Virus record (IMG/VR): IMGVR_UViG_3300046703_000335
Location: 146,409-210,408 of that record
Direction: 5' to 3' (one strand)
From: a virus
DNA length: 64,000 nucleotides
In this document: in pieces, positions 26,959 through 34,475 of the stretch
How the letters are laid out: every line of letters starts with the position of its first letter
Numbering within the stretch: position 1 is the first letter of the stretch
The notes under the pieces: generated by a model
The model's input: the letters and a program-made list of their open reading frames with translations, nothing else
The model's database searches: none
What the model was told of the DNA's origin: nothing
Program-made: the position numbers and the translations under genes

Positions 26959-28518
26959 TTATTTTATCGCTGGTCGTACTTTCGTTGGTCTTTTCATTCT
27001 TCCAGGATTTTTAACTTTCTTTGGTATAGTGGTAGGCATCCAATCAGGAGCTTCATTATTAACAACATCCACTTCACCAGTACCTATAGTACCATCATCA
27101 AGCTCTGGGATAACCTGAGCTTCAGCAGGATTATCCTTATCTATAACCTGATCCATTAACTCAAATCCCTCGTCGACAAGCCTCTTTGATATATACCCAC
27201 CGCTTTGACGTTTTAAGTATGCTTCTTCTATGAGTATAAAAAATACTCTTTCAGGAAACATACTGAATTCTTTAAGAGATTTTAATTTTTGTTCATCTGT
27301 CCGAGGGAACCAGGTATTCTGAAACCAATCAATAACTGTTGGCATAAAACTTTCTCTTTTAAAATACCCAGGCACTTTAGGACTTGAAGATAATAACCTA
27401 TTCTTTACATCTTTTTCTGTAAAAGGAAATTTCATCATCTTTTCCCATGCCGTTACATCAATTTTCTTGGATGGTGGAGAATATACAGGATAATTCTTAT
27501 AATGTACTTCTATGGGAGTATTCTTTATCTCATCAAAAACTGCAAGTATATGCTTACATACTCTCGCATTTTTACCCCTACCAGGGTTTCTTTTCCCATT
27601 AGGATATCTTTGACTTTTAGAAACAGTATATTGACCAGGTTCTTTCGGAGCAACTAAATCAGGTTTAAACGCAGGCATATACATGTAATTGTCTTTAACA
27701 GCATAATACTGAGCTCCGCTATACAAAAAAGCGGGGCAGGTACAACCAATATGTACAGGATAATCGACATACTTGGTTGCATCTATTTTATCATCTCTTA
27801 AAAACTGTAGATAGACACTATGCGTCCCATATCTGGATCCCGGGGAGGTTACTCTAAAAGTAAATAACCCACGTTCATATTGTTTAGGGTTATTTTTATT
27901 TGACCATATAGCCCTACACTTATTAGCACGCTGCAATTTTAAATCATTTTTATAATGATAATCTTTTTCAATTATCTCATCAAGAGATGCTGCAACTTTA
28001 CACCTCATAACAAATTCATTGAAGTCATTACCTGATATAGTAAGATTAGCTAAAAGTTCTTCCGGAATAATATCAGAAGATAATTTTCTGGTAAGACTTA
28101 TAGCAGGCTGTTGTTGATCCTCATCTGTAGTAAAATCCTGCTCTCTTGATTTTCTCCATTCTTCTAAAACGCCCCCCTCACTATATATTTTTGGGGTATT
28201 AAAGTACCCAAATTGAGTAGGATCTGAAATAGCGTTCTCAAAAGGGGGGGAGTCCTCCTGATCTTTTGGTTTATCAGAAGGACTATCATAATCATATGGA
28301 TCAGTTGTACTAAAAGAAGTATCAAGATGTTCCTTGCCTTTAAGCATATCAGGAACGGGATTATCTGGACCATGTGTAGTTTTAGCTTTATCCTTAAGAT
28401 ATTCCATCCAGGATTTATCAGTGTCTGTAGATACTTCTCCTGGTAAGTCATAATTCGGAGGACAATCCTCCGGTTTTTCGAAATATCTTGCTAAAACTCT
28501 TCTGACCCTTATATCCAT
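26959..28518 (-). CDS. SWIM-like zinc-binding virion protein
   Basis: A 519-residue protein. The N-terminus (MDIRVRRVLARYFEKP) is a basic helix like other tags here; residues 20-135 are acidic and unstructured. Residues 255-323 carry a SWIM-like zinc site: GCTCPAF with Cys259 and Cys261, then VCKHI with Cys321 and His323, with an unusually long 60-residue insert containing a Gly/Arg/Lys-rich segment. I recall similar proteins in large myoviruses as structural or head-associated, but cannot verify it here. The C-terminus is Lys/Arg/Pro-rich and could touch DNA. GGAAG precedes the ATG. Confidence 0.6.
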   Translation of the reverse strand: MDIRVRRVLARYFEKPEDCPPNYDLPGEVSTDTDKSWMEYLKDKAKTTHGPDNPVPDMLKGKEHLDTSFSTTDPYDYDSPSDKPKDQEDSPPFENAISDPTQFGYFNTPKIYSEGGVLEEWRKSREQDFTTDEDQQQPAISLTRKLSSDIIPEELLANLTISGNDFNEFVMRCKVAASLDEIIEKDYHYKNDLKLQRANKCRAIWSNKNNPKQYERGLFTFRVTSPGSRYGTHSVYLQFLRDDKIDATKYVDYPVHIGCTCPAFLYSGAQYYAVKDNYMYMPAFKPDLVAPKEPGQYTVSKSQRYPNGKRNPGRGKNARVCKHILAVFDEIKNTPIEVHYKNYPVYSPPSKKIDVTAWEKMMKFPFTEKDVKNRLLSSSPKVPGYFKRESFMPTVIDWFQNTWFPRTDEQKLKSLKEFSMFPERVFFILIEEAYLKRQSGGYISKRLVDEGFELMDQVIDKDNPAEAQVIPELDDGTIGTGEVDVVNNEAPDWMPTTIPKKVKNPGRMKRPTKVRPAIK

Positions 28519-28519
28519 T

Positions 28520-29794
28520 TTACACTTCCGCTAAAAGATCATTAAGATCAATATCATCGTCCTTGGCATAAATTACTTCTGCCTCTGAAGCATCAAAGGG
28601 GGTATCTTCACCTGAAGAATACACTGCGGTAGGTTCCTCAAAATCATTATTCGATGAAAAAGTAACCTCACCAGCATCAACTTCACCAGAAGCACCTACA
28701 GTCACTCTCGAAGTGATTCCATCTTCAGTTTGAATACTTGACCTTGTATCTCGGGATACCTTACTTATCACAACAGCTTCCTGACCTTCAGTAATAACTG
28801 TGACCCCTTTAGCTACTGTAGGTTTAGTATCCACTATAATTGGAGCACTATCGATAAGTTCTTCAACAGAATCTGTAACATTCATAACCGGAGCATTAGA
28901 AGTAATTTTAGCAGGAGCCTTCTTAGCAGGAGCCTTCTTAACAGGAGCCTTCTTAGCAGGAGCTTTTTTAACCGGAACCTTATTAGAAGAAACCTTATGT
29001 TGTTCCATCTGAGCCTGAGTACTTGACCCTACATCTGTTGTTTGTGTCGATGGGTAAGATGTCCCAGCAACTTCTACATCAGTAGCAAATGTTTCCATTT
29101 TTACAGGAGCTTTAACTACATTACTTTTATTATTCGATGTCTTACGAACTTCTACACCAGATGATTCATAATCAATAGTTAATTTTTTTCTATCCTCAGT
29201 ACTGGCTTGTTTACCTGTATAATTTGTTGCTTTGGCAACATTACCTTCATGAGATAACGTTGCACTTTTTGCATTAGTATTGCTGCCAATAGCTACGCTA
29301 TCCTTATTTGTAACTGGAGCGCCATCATAAGCAGATACTTTTCTAACTTCATTGGCATCCTCGTTAACAACAGTAACTTCTCTTTTAATATCATCCAGAT
29401 CACTGGTAACTTCTCTTTTACCATTAACCAATTTAATCTCAGGTGTCTTATCATAACCCTTTAAAAGTTTATCGATGCTATCACTGGGAGGATTCTGTAT
29501 TCCAACGAGGGGATCAGAAGTGTAATCACTATGCTCTACAACCCTACCTCCTGTAGCATTACGAGATACAGATGCAAGCTGCTTCTCGACAGGTTTTAAT
29601 GATGTCCCCGTAAGAGCTATCCATTCCCCTACTACTTTAGATAATGAACGTGCGGTACCCTGCTCCCCACGAAGTATCACATTAAGACCATCAAATTGTA
29701 AAATCTCCCCTCTTTTTACATAGAGAGAAGTCTTACCATTATCCAGACTTACGGTAAAATCCTGAAGTGCTGAGTATTCCTTTAAATTTGACAT
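28520..29794 (-). CDS. virion-type protein with histone H1-like Lys/Pro/Ala tract
   Basis: A 424-residue protein with an AAAGGAG site. Residues 1-65 are a small beta domain (YSALQDFTVSLDNG, LYVKRGEILQFDG). The middle is low complexity, rich in Ser, Thr and Val. Residues about 275-305 hold repeated PAKKAP/PVKKAP units, as in linker histone and histone-like tails. The C-terminus is acidic (VIYAKDDDIDLNDLLAEV). It is coupled, one base apart, to the SWIM-like gene. A nucleic-acid-binding internal head protein is possible; tail or adaptor roles are not excluded. Confidence 0.55.
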   Translation of the reverse strand: MSNLKEYSALQDFTVSLDNGKTSLYVKRGEILQFDGLNVILRGEQGTARSLSKVVGEWIALTGTSLKPVEKQLASVSRNATGGRVVEHSDYTSDPLVGIQNPPSDSIDKLLKGYDKTPEIKLVNGKREVTSDLDDIKREVTVVNEDANEVRKVSAYDGAPVTNKDSVAIGSNTNAKSATLSHEGNVAKATNYTGKQASTEDRKKLTIDYESSGVEVRKTSNNKSNVVKAPVKMETFATDVEVAGTSYPSTQTTDVGSSTQAQMEQHKVSSNKVPVKKAPAKKAPVKKAPAKKAPAKITSNAPVMNVTDSVEELIDSAPIIVDTKPTVAKGVTVITEGQEAVVISKVSRDTRSSIQTEDGITSRVTVGASGEVDAGEVTFSSNNDFEEPTAVYSSGEDTPFDASEAEVIYAKDDDIDLNDLLAEV

Positions 29795-29836
29795 ATCTGT
29801 ATCTCCTTTTTATGTTATTATGATTTGATTTATATG

Positions 29837-31117
29837 TTATATATTCAATGGTAACTTTTTTTCATTATCCCTATCTTTACCATTAGAAAATACTATATTA
29901 TTTACTTTAAACGTCTTACCTTTAAAAGTCTCATCCCCTATAAAATTGTCCATGGAATCTTTTTTAACATATGCTATAGTAACATGGGGATTGTATGTCG
30001 GGAATGTGCTTTCATTTTTTATCTTTTTTACGAGATTATAATACAATTTCTCAAGATCTCCAGATTCTACTTCAATCTTAAGAACATCATATTCTTTTTT
30101 ATCCTTAAATGCATTAATCAAACCAAGGCGTACTTCAAAAGGTTTAATTTCTCCAATAATCTTTGCAGTCCTTATAGGAGAATCATCTGTAATCCCATAA
30201 AGCACTGTTACATGAATATCATCCTCTCGACCTTTTGAATTATCCCCTTCTACATATAATTTATTACCTGGTACATTATCCTTACCCCATTTTATAATTG
30301 ACTTAGATAAGGCATCCGGTAAATTGATTTTAGTACACGAATACTCATACTTCACTCCGGTTTTTGCAACTTTTGTACGTACATCAACGTAGGTACTAGA
30401 AGGAACATCATAAGTGAAGATAATTGATTCTGGATTGCGATTAGAAAATGTTTTTTTTACATGTTCAATATCTTTATAATTCTTAAGAAATGCCAAAGAG
30501 TTATCCGGATCAGAGAGACTTTTAATACTAAATGTGTTAAATCCTGTAGTAGCTTCACCATACTTTGGAATTCTTATAGTCTTACCAGAGAAAATATCAT
30601 TCACTACTTTTGGGATGGAATCCGTATCCAGGCGTTCAAATTTAAAATCTATAGCCCTTGAGGTACCTTTATCTGGAGATACGAAAGGCATAGCCATTTT
30701 TGAAAGTGTATTCGCGCACTTTCTTATTTTTGAGCTAATACTTTTCAAATTTTTTTCCTTTAGTTTATTTAAAAACTTTTTTACACTGTCGATACTGTCA
30801 AATTCCTTGACTATGCCACTACGCCTACCTATAAGTTCAAGAAATTTCTTTTCCCTATCTGATTGGTTACCGCCATTATAGAAAATAACATAATCTGAAT
30901 TTATCATCCCAGCTATTTCTTTATAAGTATTCTTTGCTGGATCATAATTATTATCAAAAGGGTCTAATAGGTATAAGTCTCCTCCAAACTCTTTCTCGAT
31001 TTCTTTACGCCAACTGTTATTCTGACAGTCTCCACCAAGAAAAATAACAGGGGTACCAGATTTTGGAGCGTTAACAATATCTTTATCAGATAAATAGGAT
31101 GTAATTAAACGAATCAT
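29837..31117 (-). CDS. fusion of deoxyribosyltransferase-like and 2H phosphoesterase domains
   Basis: A 426-residue protein. Residues about 20-120 resemble the nucleoside 2-deoxyribosyltransferase-like fold (VIFLGGDCQNNSWRKEIEKE, LLDPFDNNYDPA, INSDYVIFYNGG). The C-terminal 150 residues are a 2H phosphoesterase (LigT/2'-5' RNA ligase-like) with both catalytic HxT motifs, HVT at 302-304 and HVT at 378-380. 2H enzymes cut cyclic or 2'-5' phosphodiesters; phage relatives such as Acb1 destroy CBASS signals. Residues about 130-150 carry a helical tag-like stretch (SSKIRKCANTLSKMAM). The ATG overlaps the upstream stop (ATGA). Domain calls are fairly safe; an anti-defence role is inference. Confidence 0.7.
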   Translation of the reverse strand: MIRLITSYLSDKDIVNAPKSGTPVIFLGGDCQNNSWRKEIEKEFGGDLYLLDPFDNNYDPAKNTYKEIAGMINSDYVIFYNGGNQSDREKKFLELIGRRSGIVKEFDSIDSVKKFLNKLKEKNLKSISSKIRKCANTLSKMAMPFVSPDKGTSRAIDFKFERLDTDSIPKVVNDIFSGKTIRIPKYGEATTGFNTFSIKSLSDPDNSLAFLKNYKDIEHVKKTFSNRNPESIIFTYDVPSSTYVDVRTKVAKTGVKYEYSCTKINLPDALSKSIIKWGKDNVPGNKLYVEGDNSKGREDDIHVTVLYGITDDSPIRTAKIIGEIKPFEVRLGLINAFKDKKEYDVLKIEVESGDLEKLYYNLVKKIKNESTFPTYNPHVTIAYVKKDSMDNFIGDETFKGKTFKVNNIVFSNGKDRDNEKKLPLNI

Positions 31118-31317
31118 ATTCTAAGTAATTCTCGTGATAGTTCTCTAATAATATCTGAAGCGCACTTTTTCTTTTTATCCTTATCTCTCCACATACCTAA
31201 ACATTGAGCGATACTTTGATCTCTATCCTTGTTTTCAATGCGGACACATTGATGCATACAATCACCCATAAATTTTTGCTTGTCTCCATCATATTTGTTA
31301 GGATCAGGCATCATCAT
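31114..31317 (-). CDS. small Cys- and Lys-rich hypothetical protein
   Basis: A 67-residue protein with four Cys (GDCMHQCVRIENK, AQCLGMW, KKKCASD) that could pair as disulfides or bind metal. It ends with an amphipathic helix (IIRELSRELLRI). Start and stop overlap its neighbours by ATGA on both sides, so it is part of a translationally coupled set with the holin-like and 2H proteins. No family recognised. Confidence 0.5.
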   Translation of the reverse strand: MMMPDPNKYDGDKQKFMGDCMHQCVRIENKDRDQSIAQCLGMWRDKDKKKKCASDIIRELSRELLRI

Positions 31318-31565
31318 TCCCCTGTCTTAAGTAAATCACTATCAGTAGTCTTCTTATTTTCCGAAAAAGATTGGGCTGCTTTCGCACCTAAAACTCCAGC
31401 AATCAAAAGTGCTTCTGATGTCCCTAACGAAATAAAACCTCCACCCTTTATCATAGAAACAATATTATGTGCAGCAAAAACTATCATAATAGTTATACAT
31501 ACTACAAAAGACATCAAACGCATCATACTAATTTTTCCATCAGGACCAGTGAACAAACTACTCAT
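31314..31565 (-). CDS. holin-like two-helix membrane protein
   Basis: An 83-residue protein with two likely membrane helices: about 17-36 (SFVVCITIMIVFAAHNI) and about 45-65 (GTSEALLIAGVLGAKAAQSF), a short polar N-terminus (GPDGKISMMR) and a charged C-terminus. This small two-helix pattern with GAKAAQ.F.E matches small phage membrane proteins often annotated as holins. No endolysin is seen beside it, so holin function is only a suggestion. Confidence 0.6.
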   Translation of the reverse strand: MSSLFTGPDGKISMMRLMSFVVCITIMIVFAAHNIVSMIKGGGFISLGTSEALLIAGVLGAKAAQSFSENKKTTDSDLLKTGE

Positions 31566-31587
31566 AATGCCCCCAATATCCTAAAGG

Positions 31588-32172
31588 TTACTCTGAAACT
31601 GCTTTTGTATATTCATCCATAGCAATTTTTAATTTTTTCACTAATAAAGTATATCCTCGCTTTTTCAAACAATCCTTAATATATGATAGTCTCTCAGCTG
31701 GATAACGTACTTCATCTATCTTTTTTGAAGAAATATTACGGGATGCTTCTTTACTTTTTGCATATTCTATTAAAGGTCTCATCTGTGCTTTTACATCAGG
31801 AGTAGCTTTATTATATGGACCAATCAAACGCTCTTCTCTCATAGCCCCTGTTTCAACCATATCCTCAATTTCTTTTTTAGGAACTAATCTCTTACCATCC
31901 CACATCATCAACTCTTCTTTACCAGTAGAAGAATTCAGTTCAATAACAAATTCTCCCTTTTCATACGGTTTGATATTAGGATCAGTAGGCTCATGAAAAG
32001 TTTTACCAGGTGTTCTATCACTCAATAATCGTGGACTATGCTTGGTTTCCCCAAAAAAAGGATACCCAGTAAGAGTCGCTTCCTTAATAGCTTTTAGCTC
32101 AGAAGCTTCTTTACTAAAACCACGTTCATTAAGAATATCAGAAATCTTATTTAGTCTACTTAAGATACTCAT
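31588..32172 (-). CDS. hypothetical protein with helical tag
   Basis: A 194-residue protein. It opens with SILSRLNKISDILNERGFSKEASELKAIKE, here quoted in two parts: SRLNKISDILNERGF and SKEASELKAIKE, a clear copy of the tag shared by other proteins. The central part is beta/loop (EFVIELNSSTGKEELMMWDG) and the C-terminus helical and basic. Its ATG overlaps the stop of the zincin gene by one base. Function unknown; virion-internal location is a working idea. Confidence 0.55.
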   Translation of the reverse strand: MSILSRLNKISDILNERGFSKEASELKAIKEATLTGYPFFGETKHSPRLLSDRTPGKTFHEPTDPNIKPYEKGEFVIELNSSTGKEELMMWDGKRLVPKKEIEDMVETGAMREERLIGPYNKATPDVKAQMRPLIEYAKSKEASRNISSKKIDEVRYPAERLSYIKDCLKKRGYTLLVKKLKIAMDEYTKAVSE

Positions 32173-32888
32173 TATTTACCACCTTTAAGATATTTCTTTA
32201 AAAGCTTATCAAAATACGCTATTTTATCCTTTGGTAAGTAGCTTTTAGCTCCTCCAAGATAATATGAAAAGCTATCCGCCCAATCCTCCCAAGGGGATCT
32301 TTTTGCATAGAATCTTGTGAATCTAGCATATGGTGAATAATAATAATCTCCTATTACTTCAGGAGTACCTTTTTCATTAATATGTATTCTTTTAAGTCCT
32401 GGTTTTGGATATTTTGACCAACCAGATAATTCCTGCCAATCTTTTTTAAGAGATAGATCCCCATCTTCTCCCTGTGCTTCATCCCACCCATGACCAAGCT
32501 CATGATAAAGAGTTTGATCAAATTTATTTATTATAGACCCATTATCAGGATCTATAATTAACTTGGGGTCATTAAGCAATTGATCATTCATGATAAGAGT
32601 ATTATTAACATATTTACCATGATTCGGATAGTATTCCTTGGAGGGACCTAAGTCATCAAATGATAAAGATTTTATACCACACATCTTTACAATTTCTGGA
32701 GATATTCTCTGAAGGCTACTATATAATGCCTGGATACACTCAGGATTAGTTTTTCTATCTACATTAATACCATAAATTTCTTTGATACCAGAAAACAAAT
32801 CAGAGTTACGACTATGTTCTTCTAAATCAGCCGCAATTCTCCGTAGACGAAAAATAAGTTCTATTGGTGTACTTTTTATAGTCATCAT
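32172..32888 (-). CDS. zinc metallopeptidase-like protein (HExxH)
   Basis: A 238-residue protein with HELGH at residues 129-133 in the context TLYHELGHGWDEAQG, the zincin catalytic helix, and a downstream WEDWADSFSYYL at 200-211 that resembles the third-ligand region of gluzincins of the lethal-factor-like type. The N-terminus carries RLRRIAADLEEH, a short form of the helical tag. Zincins cut proteins; in phages they can be virion-borne and enter the host, or process structural proteins. Which applies is unknown. The ribosome site is weak; a diverged promoter-like motif lies at 32904-32918. Confidence 0.7.
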   Translation of the reverse strand: MMTIKSTPIELIFRLRRIAADLEEHSRNSDLFSGIKEIYGINVDRKTNPECIQALYSSLQRISPEIVKMCGIKSLSFDDLGPSKEYYPNHGKYVNNTLIMNDQLLNDPKLIIDPDNGSIINKFDQTLYHELGHGWDEAQGEDGDLSLKKDWQELSGWSKYPKPGLKRIHINEKGTPEVIGDYYYSPYARFTRFYAKRSPWEDWADSFSYYLGGAKSYLPKDKIAYFDKLLKKYLKGGK

Positions 32889-32930
32889 TACACTAAAAAA
32901 AATATTAATGTATTATTATTTAATAAAAAA

Positions 32931-32955
32931 GGTATTGGGCTACATACCCAATACC
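32931..32955 (-). terminator. intrinsic terminator
   Basis: Minus-strand stem GGTATTGGGT/GCCCAATACC followed by a T6 run, just downstream of the 252-residue gene. Confidence 0.8.
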
Positions 32956-32989
32956 CTTATTAATATCTTACTATTCCTAAAAAATGAAT

Positions 32990-33748
32990 TTAACTATTAT
33001 GTGGTAAATTAGATCTATCTGTTTTTACCATTGGAGCATTAGGGGTAAAAGGAATTTCACCTGATCGGACTAACTTATCACGAAGACTCACACCACCATG
33101 CATAATATCCCCTTCTAATTTCTTCTTACCATCAGTATAAGTAATCAATCGAGCGGTATTACCAAATGCATCCTTTAGTTCTTCAACATTTTTTACAGTT
33201 TTATCAGCTTGTCCAGGTTTTCGAGAATTTTGTGCATCATCTACATTTACGCTATCCTGAAAACGAGACTTATGATGCTCAGCTTCTTGTTTATGATAAT
33301 TCTCCATAACTATCGCAAAACTTTTAGGATCCCCTTTTTCAAGTTGTCTCAAATCCTTAGCAGTATAAGTAACTGTGCCTCCCTGAGGAGCCTTAACTGT
33401 AATGGGGCTACCTTTTGCTTCTACCTGAGAAAGAAATGAAGAAGCAAGTACCATAGCTAACATAGCCAAGGATCTTATCTTAGGACTAACACCCATAGCT
33501 TCCTTATCCCCTATACCCTCTGTAGAAGGCGTATTCAAGTATTTCGCAACAATCTCAGCAGCATTCTGGGGATTAAGCGTAATACCTACCTCACGTGCCA
33601 ATTGAACTGCTTCAGGGGGGAAAGTAGTCATGGCTTCCAAAGATTCAGAAATCTTATCAATTTCATAAGCTTCTTTTAAATACCCATGAGACTCTACTGA
33701 ATCAGCAATTTTATCAAGAGCTTTAGCTATCTTCAAAAATTCACACAT
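32990..33748 (-). CDS. hypothetical protein with full helical tag and one hydrophobic helix
   Basis: A 252-residue protein. Residues 4-40 are the clearest copy of the shared tag: IAKALDKIADSVESHGYL then KEAYEIDKISESLEAM. A hydrophobic helix at about 91-108 (IRSLAMLAMVLASSFLS) may be a membrane segment or a buried helix. The remainder is polar. GGTGGAG precedes the ATG; a diverged promoter motif lies at 33809-33823 and a terminator follows. No family recognised. Confidence 0.55.
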   Translation of the reverse strand: MCEFLKIAKALDKIADSVESHGYLKEAYEIDKISESLEAMTTFPPEAVQLAREVGITLNPQNAAEIVAKYLNTPSTEGIGDKEAMGVSPKIRSLAMLAMVLASSFLSQVEAKGSPITVKAPQGGTVTYTAKDLRQLEKGDPKSFAIVMENYHKQEAEHHKSRFQDSVNVDDAQNSRKPGQADKTVKNVEELKDAFGNTARLITYTDGKKKLEGDIMHGGVSLRDKLVRSGEIPFTPNAPMVKTDRSNLPHNS

Positions 33749-33808
33749 ACTATCTCCACCTTCTATAGTGATTCAATAAACATACACGTCATATCCCTTA
33801 TACGCGAT

Positions 33809-33823
33809 ATTAATAGACTATTA
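33809..33823 (-). promoter_or_regulatory. phage promoter-like motif, two mismatches
   Basis: Minus-strand TAATAGTCTATTAAT, 61 bases upstream of the 252-residue gene. Confidence 0.4.
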
Positions 33824-33840
33824 ATTTTTTAATAACCTTG

Positions 33841-33869
33841 TTGTTATGCTCATTCTAAACCAGTATATT
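33841..33869 (+). promoter_or_regulatory. sigma70-like promoter of the secreted 168-residue protein
   Basis: TTGTTA and TATATT with a 17-base spacer. The spacer contains CTCATT and ends AG, as in the promoter at 50770-50798, so the two are related. Confidence 0.6.
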
Positions 33870-33898
33870 ATTAATAGACACACTAACAAGGAGACTTT

Positions 33899-34405
33899 AT
33901 GTTGAATAAGAAACTAATAATCATGTTGACCGTAATTTTAATGTCAGTAATTAATATCTCTGCAAAAAATATCCTCAGCATCTATGATAGTCATAAAAAG
34001 CTATATACCAGCAAGTCACTGAACCCTGCTTATATTGGACCTCTATTTGCCACTGGGGGAGCCATGACAGACATTAACCGGTATATCAACAATATGGCAC
34101 CAGAGAAGATTGGGCATTTCACCAGTAATACTTTAGTTCTTATTGAAACAGACACCCTCCTAAATCAGGTGTATACATTTAATAAAGTGACAGCCTATAA
34201 TGTGACAAAAGATACCAATAGCTTTAATATAATGCACATAGTTGGTACTCTGGGGGGAGAAAAGTATGATATAATTGTAGAAATAAAAGAGGGACCAGAG
34301 TATGATCGGATCATCACGATCTATAAGAATCTTAAACCTATAACAATAATTTTGTGGTTAGATAATTCAAAAATTACTCAGAAGAAAGCTCCTACTACTA
34401 TCTAA
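33899..34405 (+). CDS. secreted protein of unknown function (moron-like)
   Basis: A 168-residue protein on the plus strand with AAGGAG upstream. It has a signal peptide: basic MLNKK, hydrophobic LIIMLTVILMSVINI, then ISAKN with a plausible cleavage after SA. The mature part is mixed beta/alpha with no known motif (ATGGAMTDINRYINNMAPEK, KYDIIVEIKEGPEYDRIITI). It has its own host-type promoter and a strong terminator, so it forms an independent unit inside a minus-strand region. That is typical of a moron gene that changes the infected cell envelope. Function unknown. Confidence 0.65.
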   Translation: MLNKKLIIMLTVILMSVINISAKNILSIYDSHKKLYTSKSLNPAYIGPLFATGGAMTDINRYINNMAPEKIGHFTSNTLVLIETDTLLNQVYTFNKVTAYNVTKDTNSFNIMHIVGTLGGEKYDIIVEIKEGPEYDRIITIYKNLKPITIILWLDNSKITQKKAPTTI

Positions 34406-34420
34406 CATCATATAGCAGTA

Positions 34421-34463
34421 AAGGCTCCTGGTACAAAACAACCTGTACCAGGAGCCTTTTTAA
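34421..34463 (+). terminator. strong intrinsic terminator
   Basis: Fifteen-pair perfect stem (AAGGCTCCTGGTACA and its complement) with an eight-base loop and a T5 run on the plus strand. It separates the secreted protein from the convergent methyltransferase gene. Confidence 0.9.
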
Positions 34464-34475
34464 TACACTATCCGT

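Noticed and set aside
27276-27295. Further copy of the promoter motif (TTTAAGAGATTTTAA)
   Set aside because: It lies inside the SWIM-like coding region with several mismatches and no start codon at a suitable distance.
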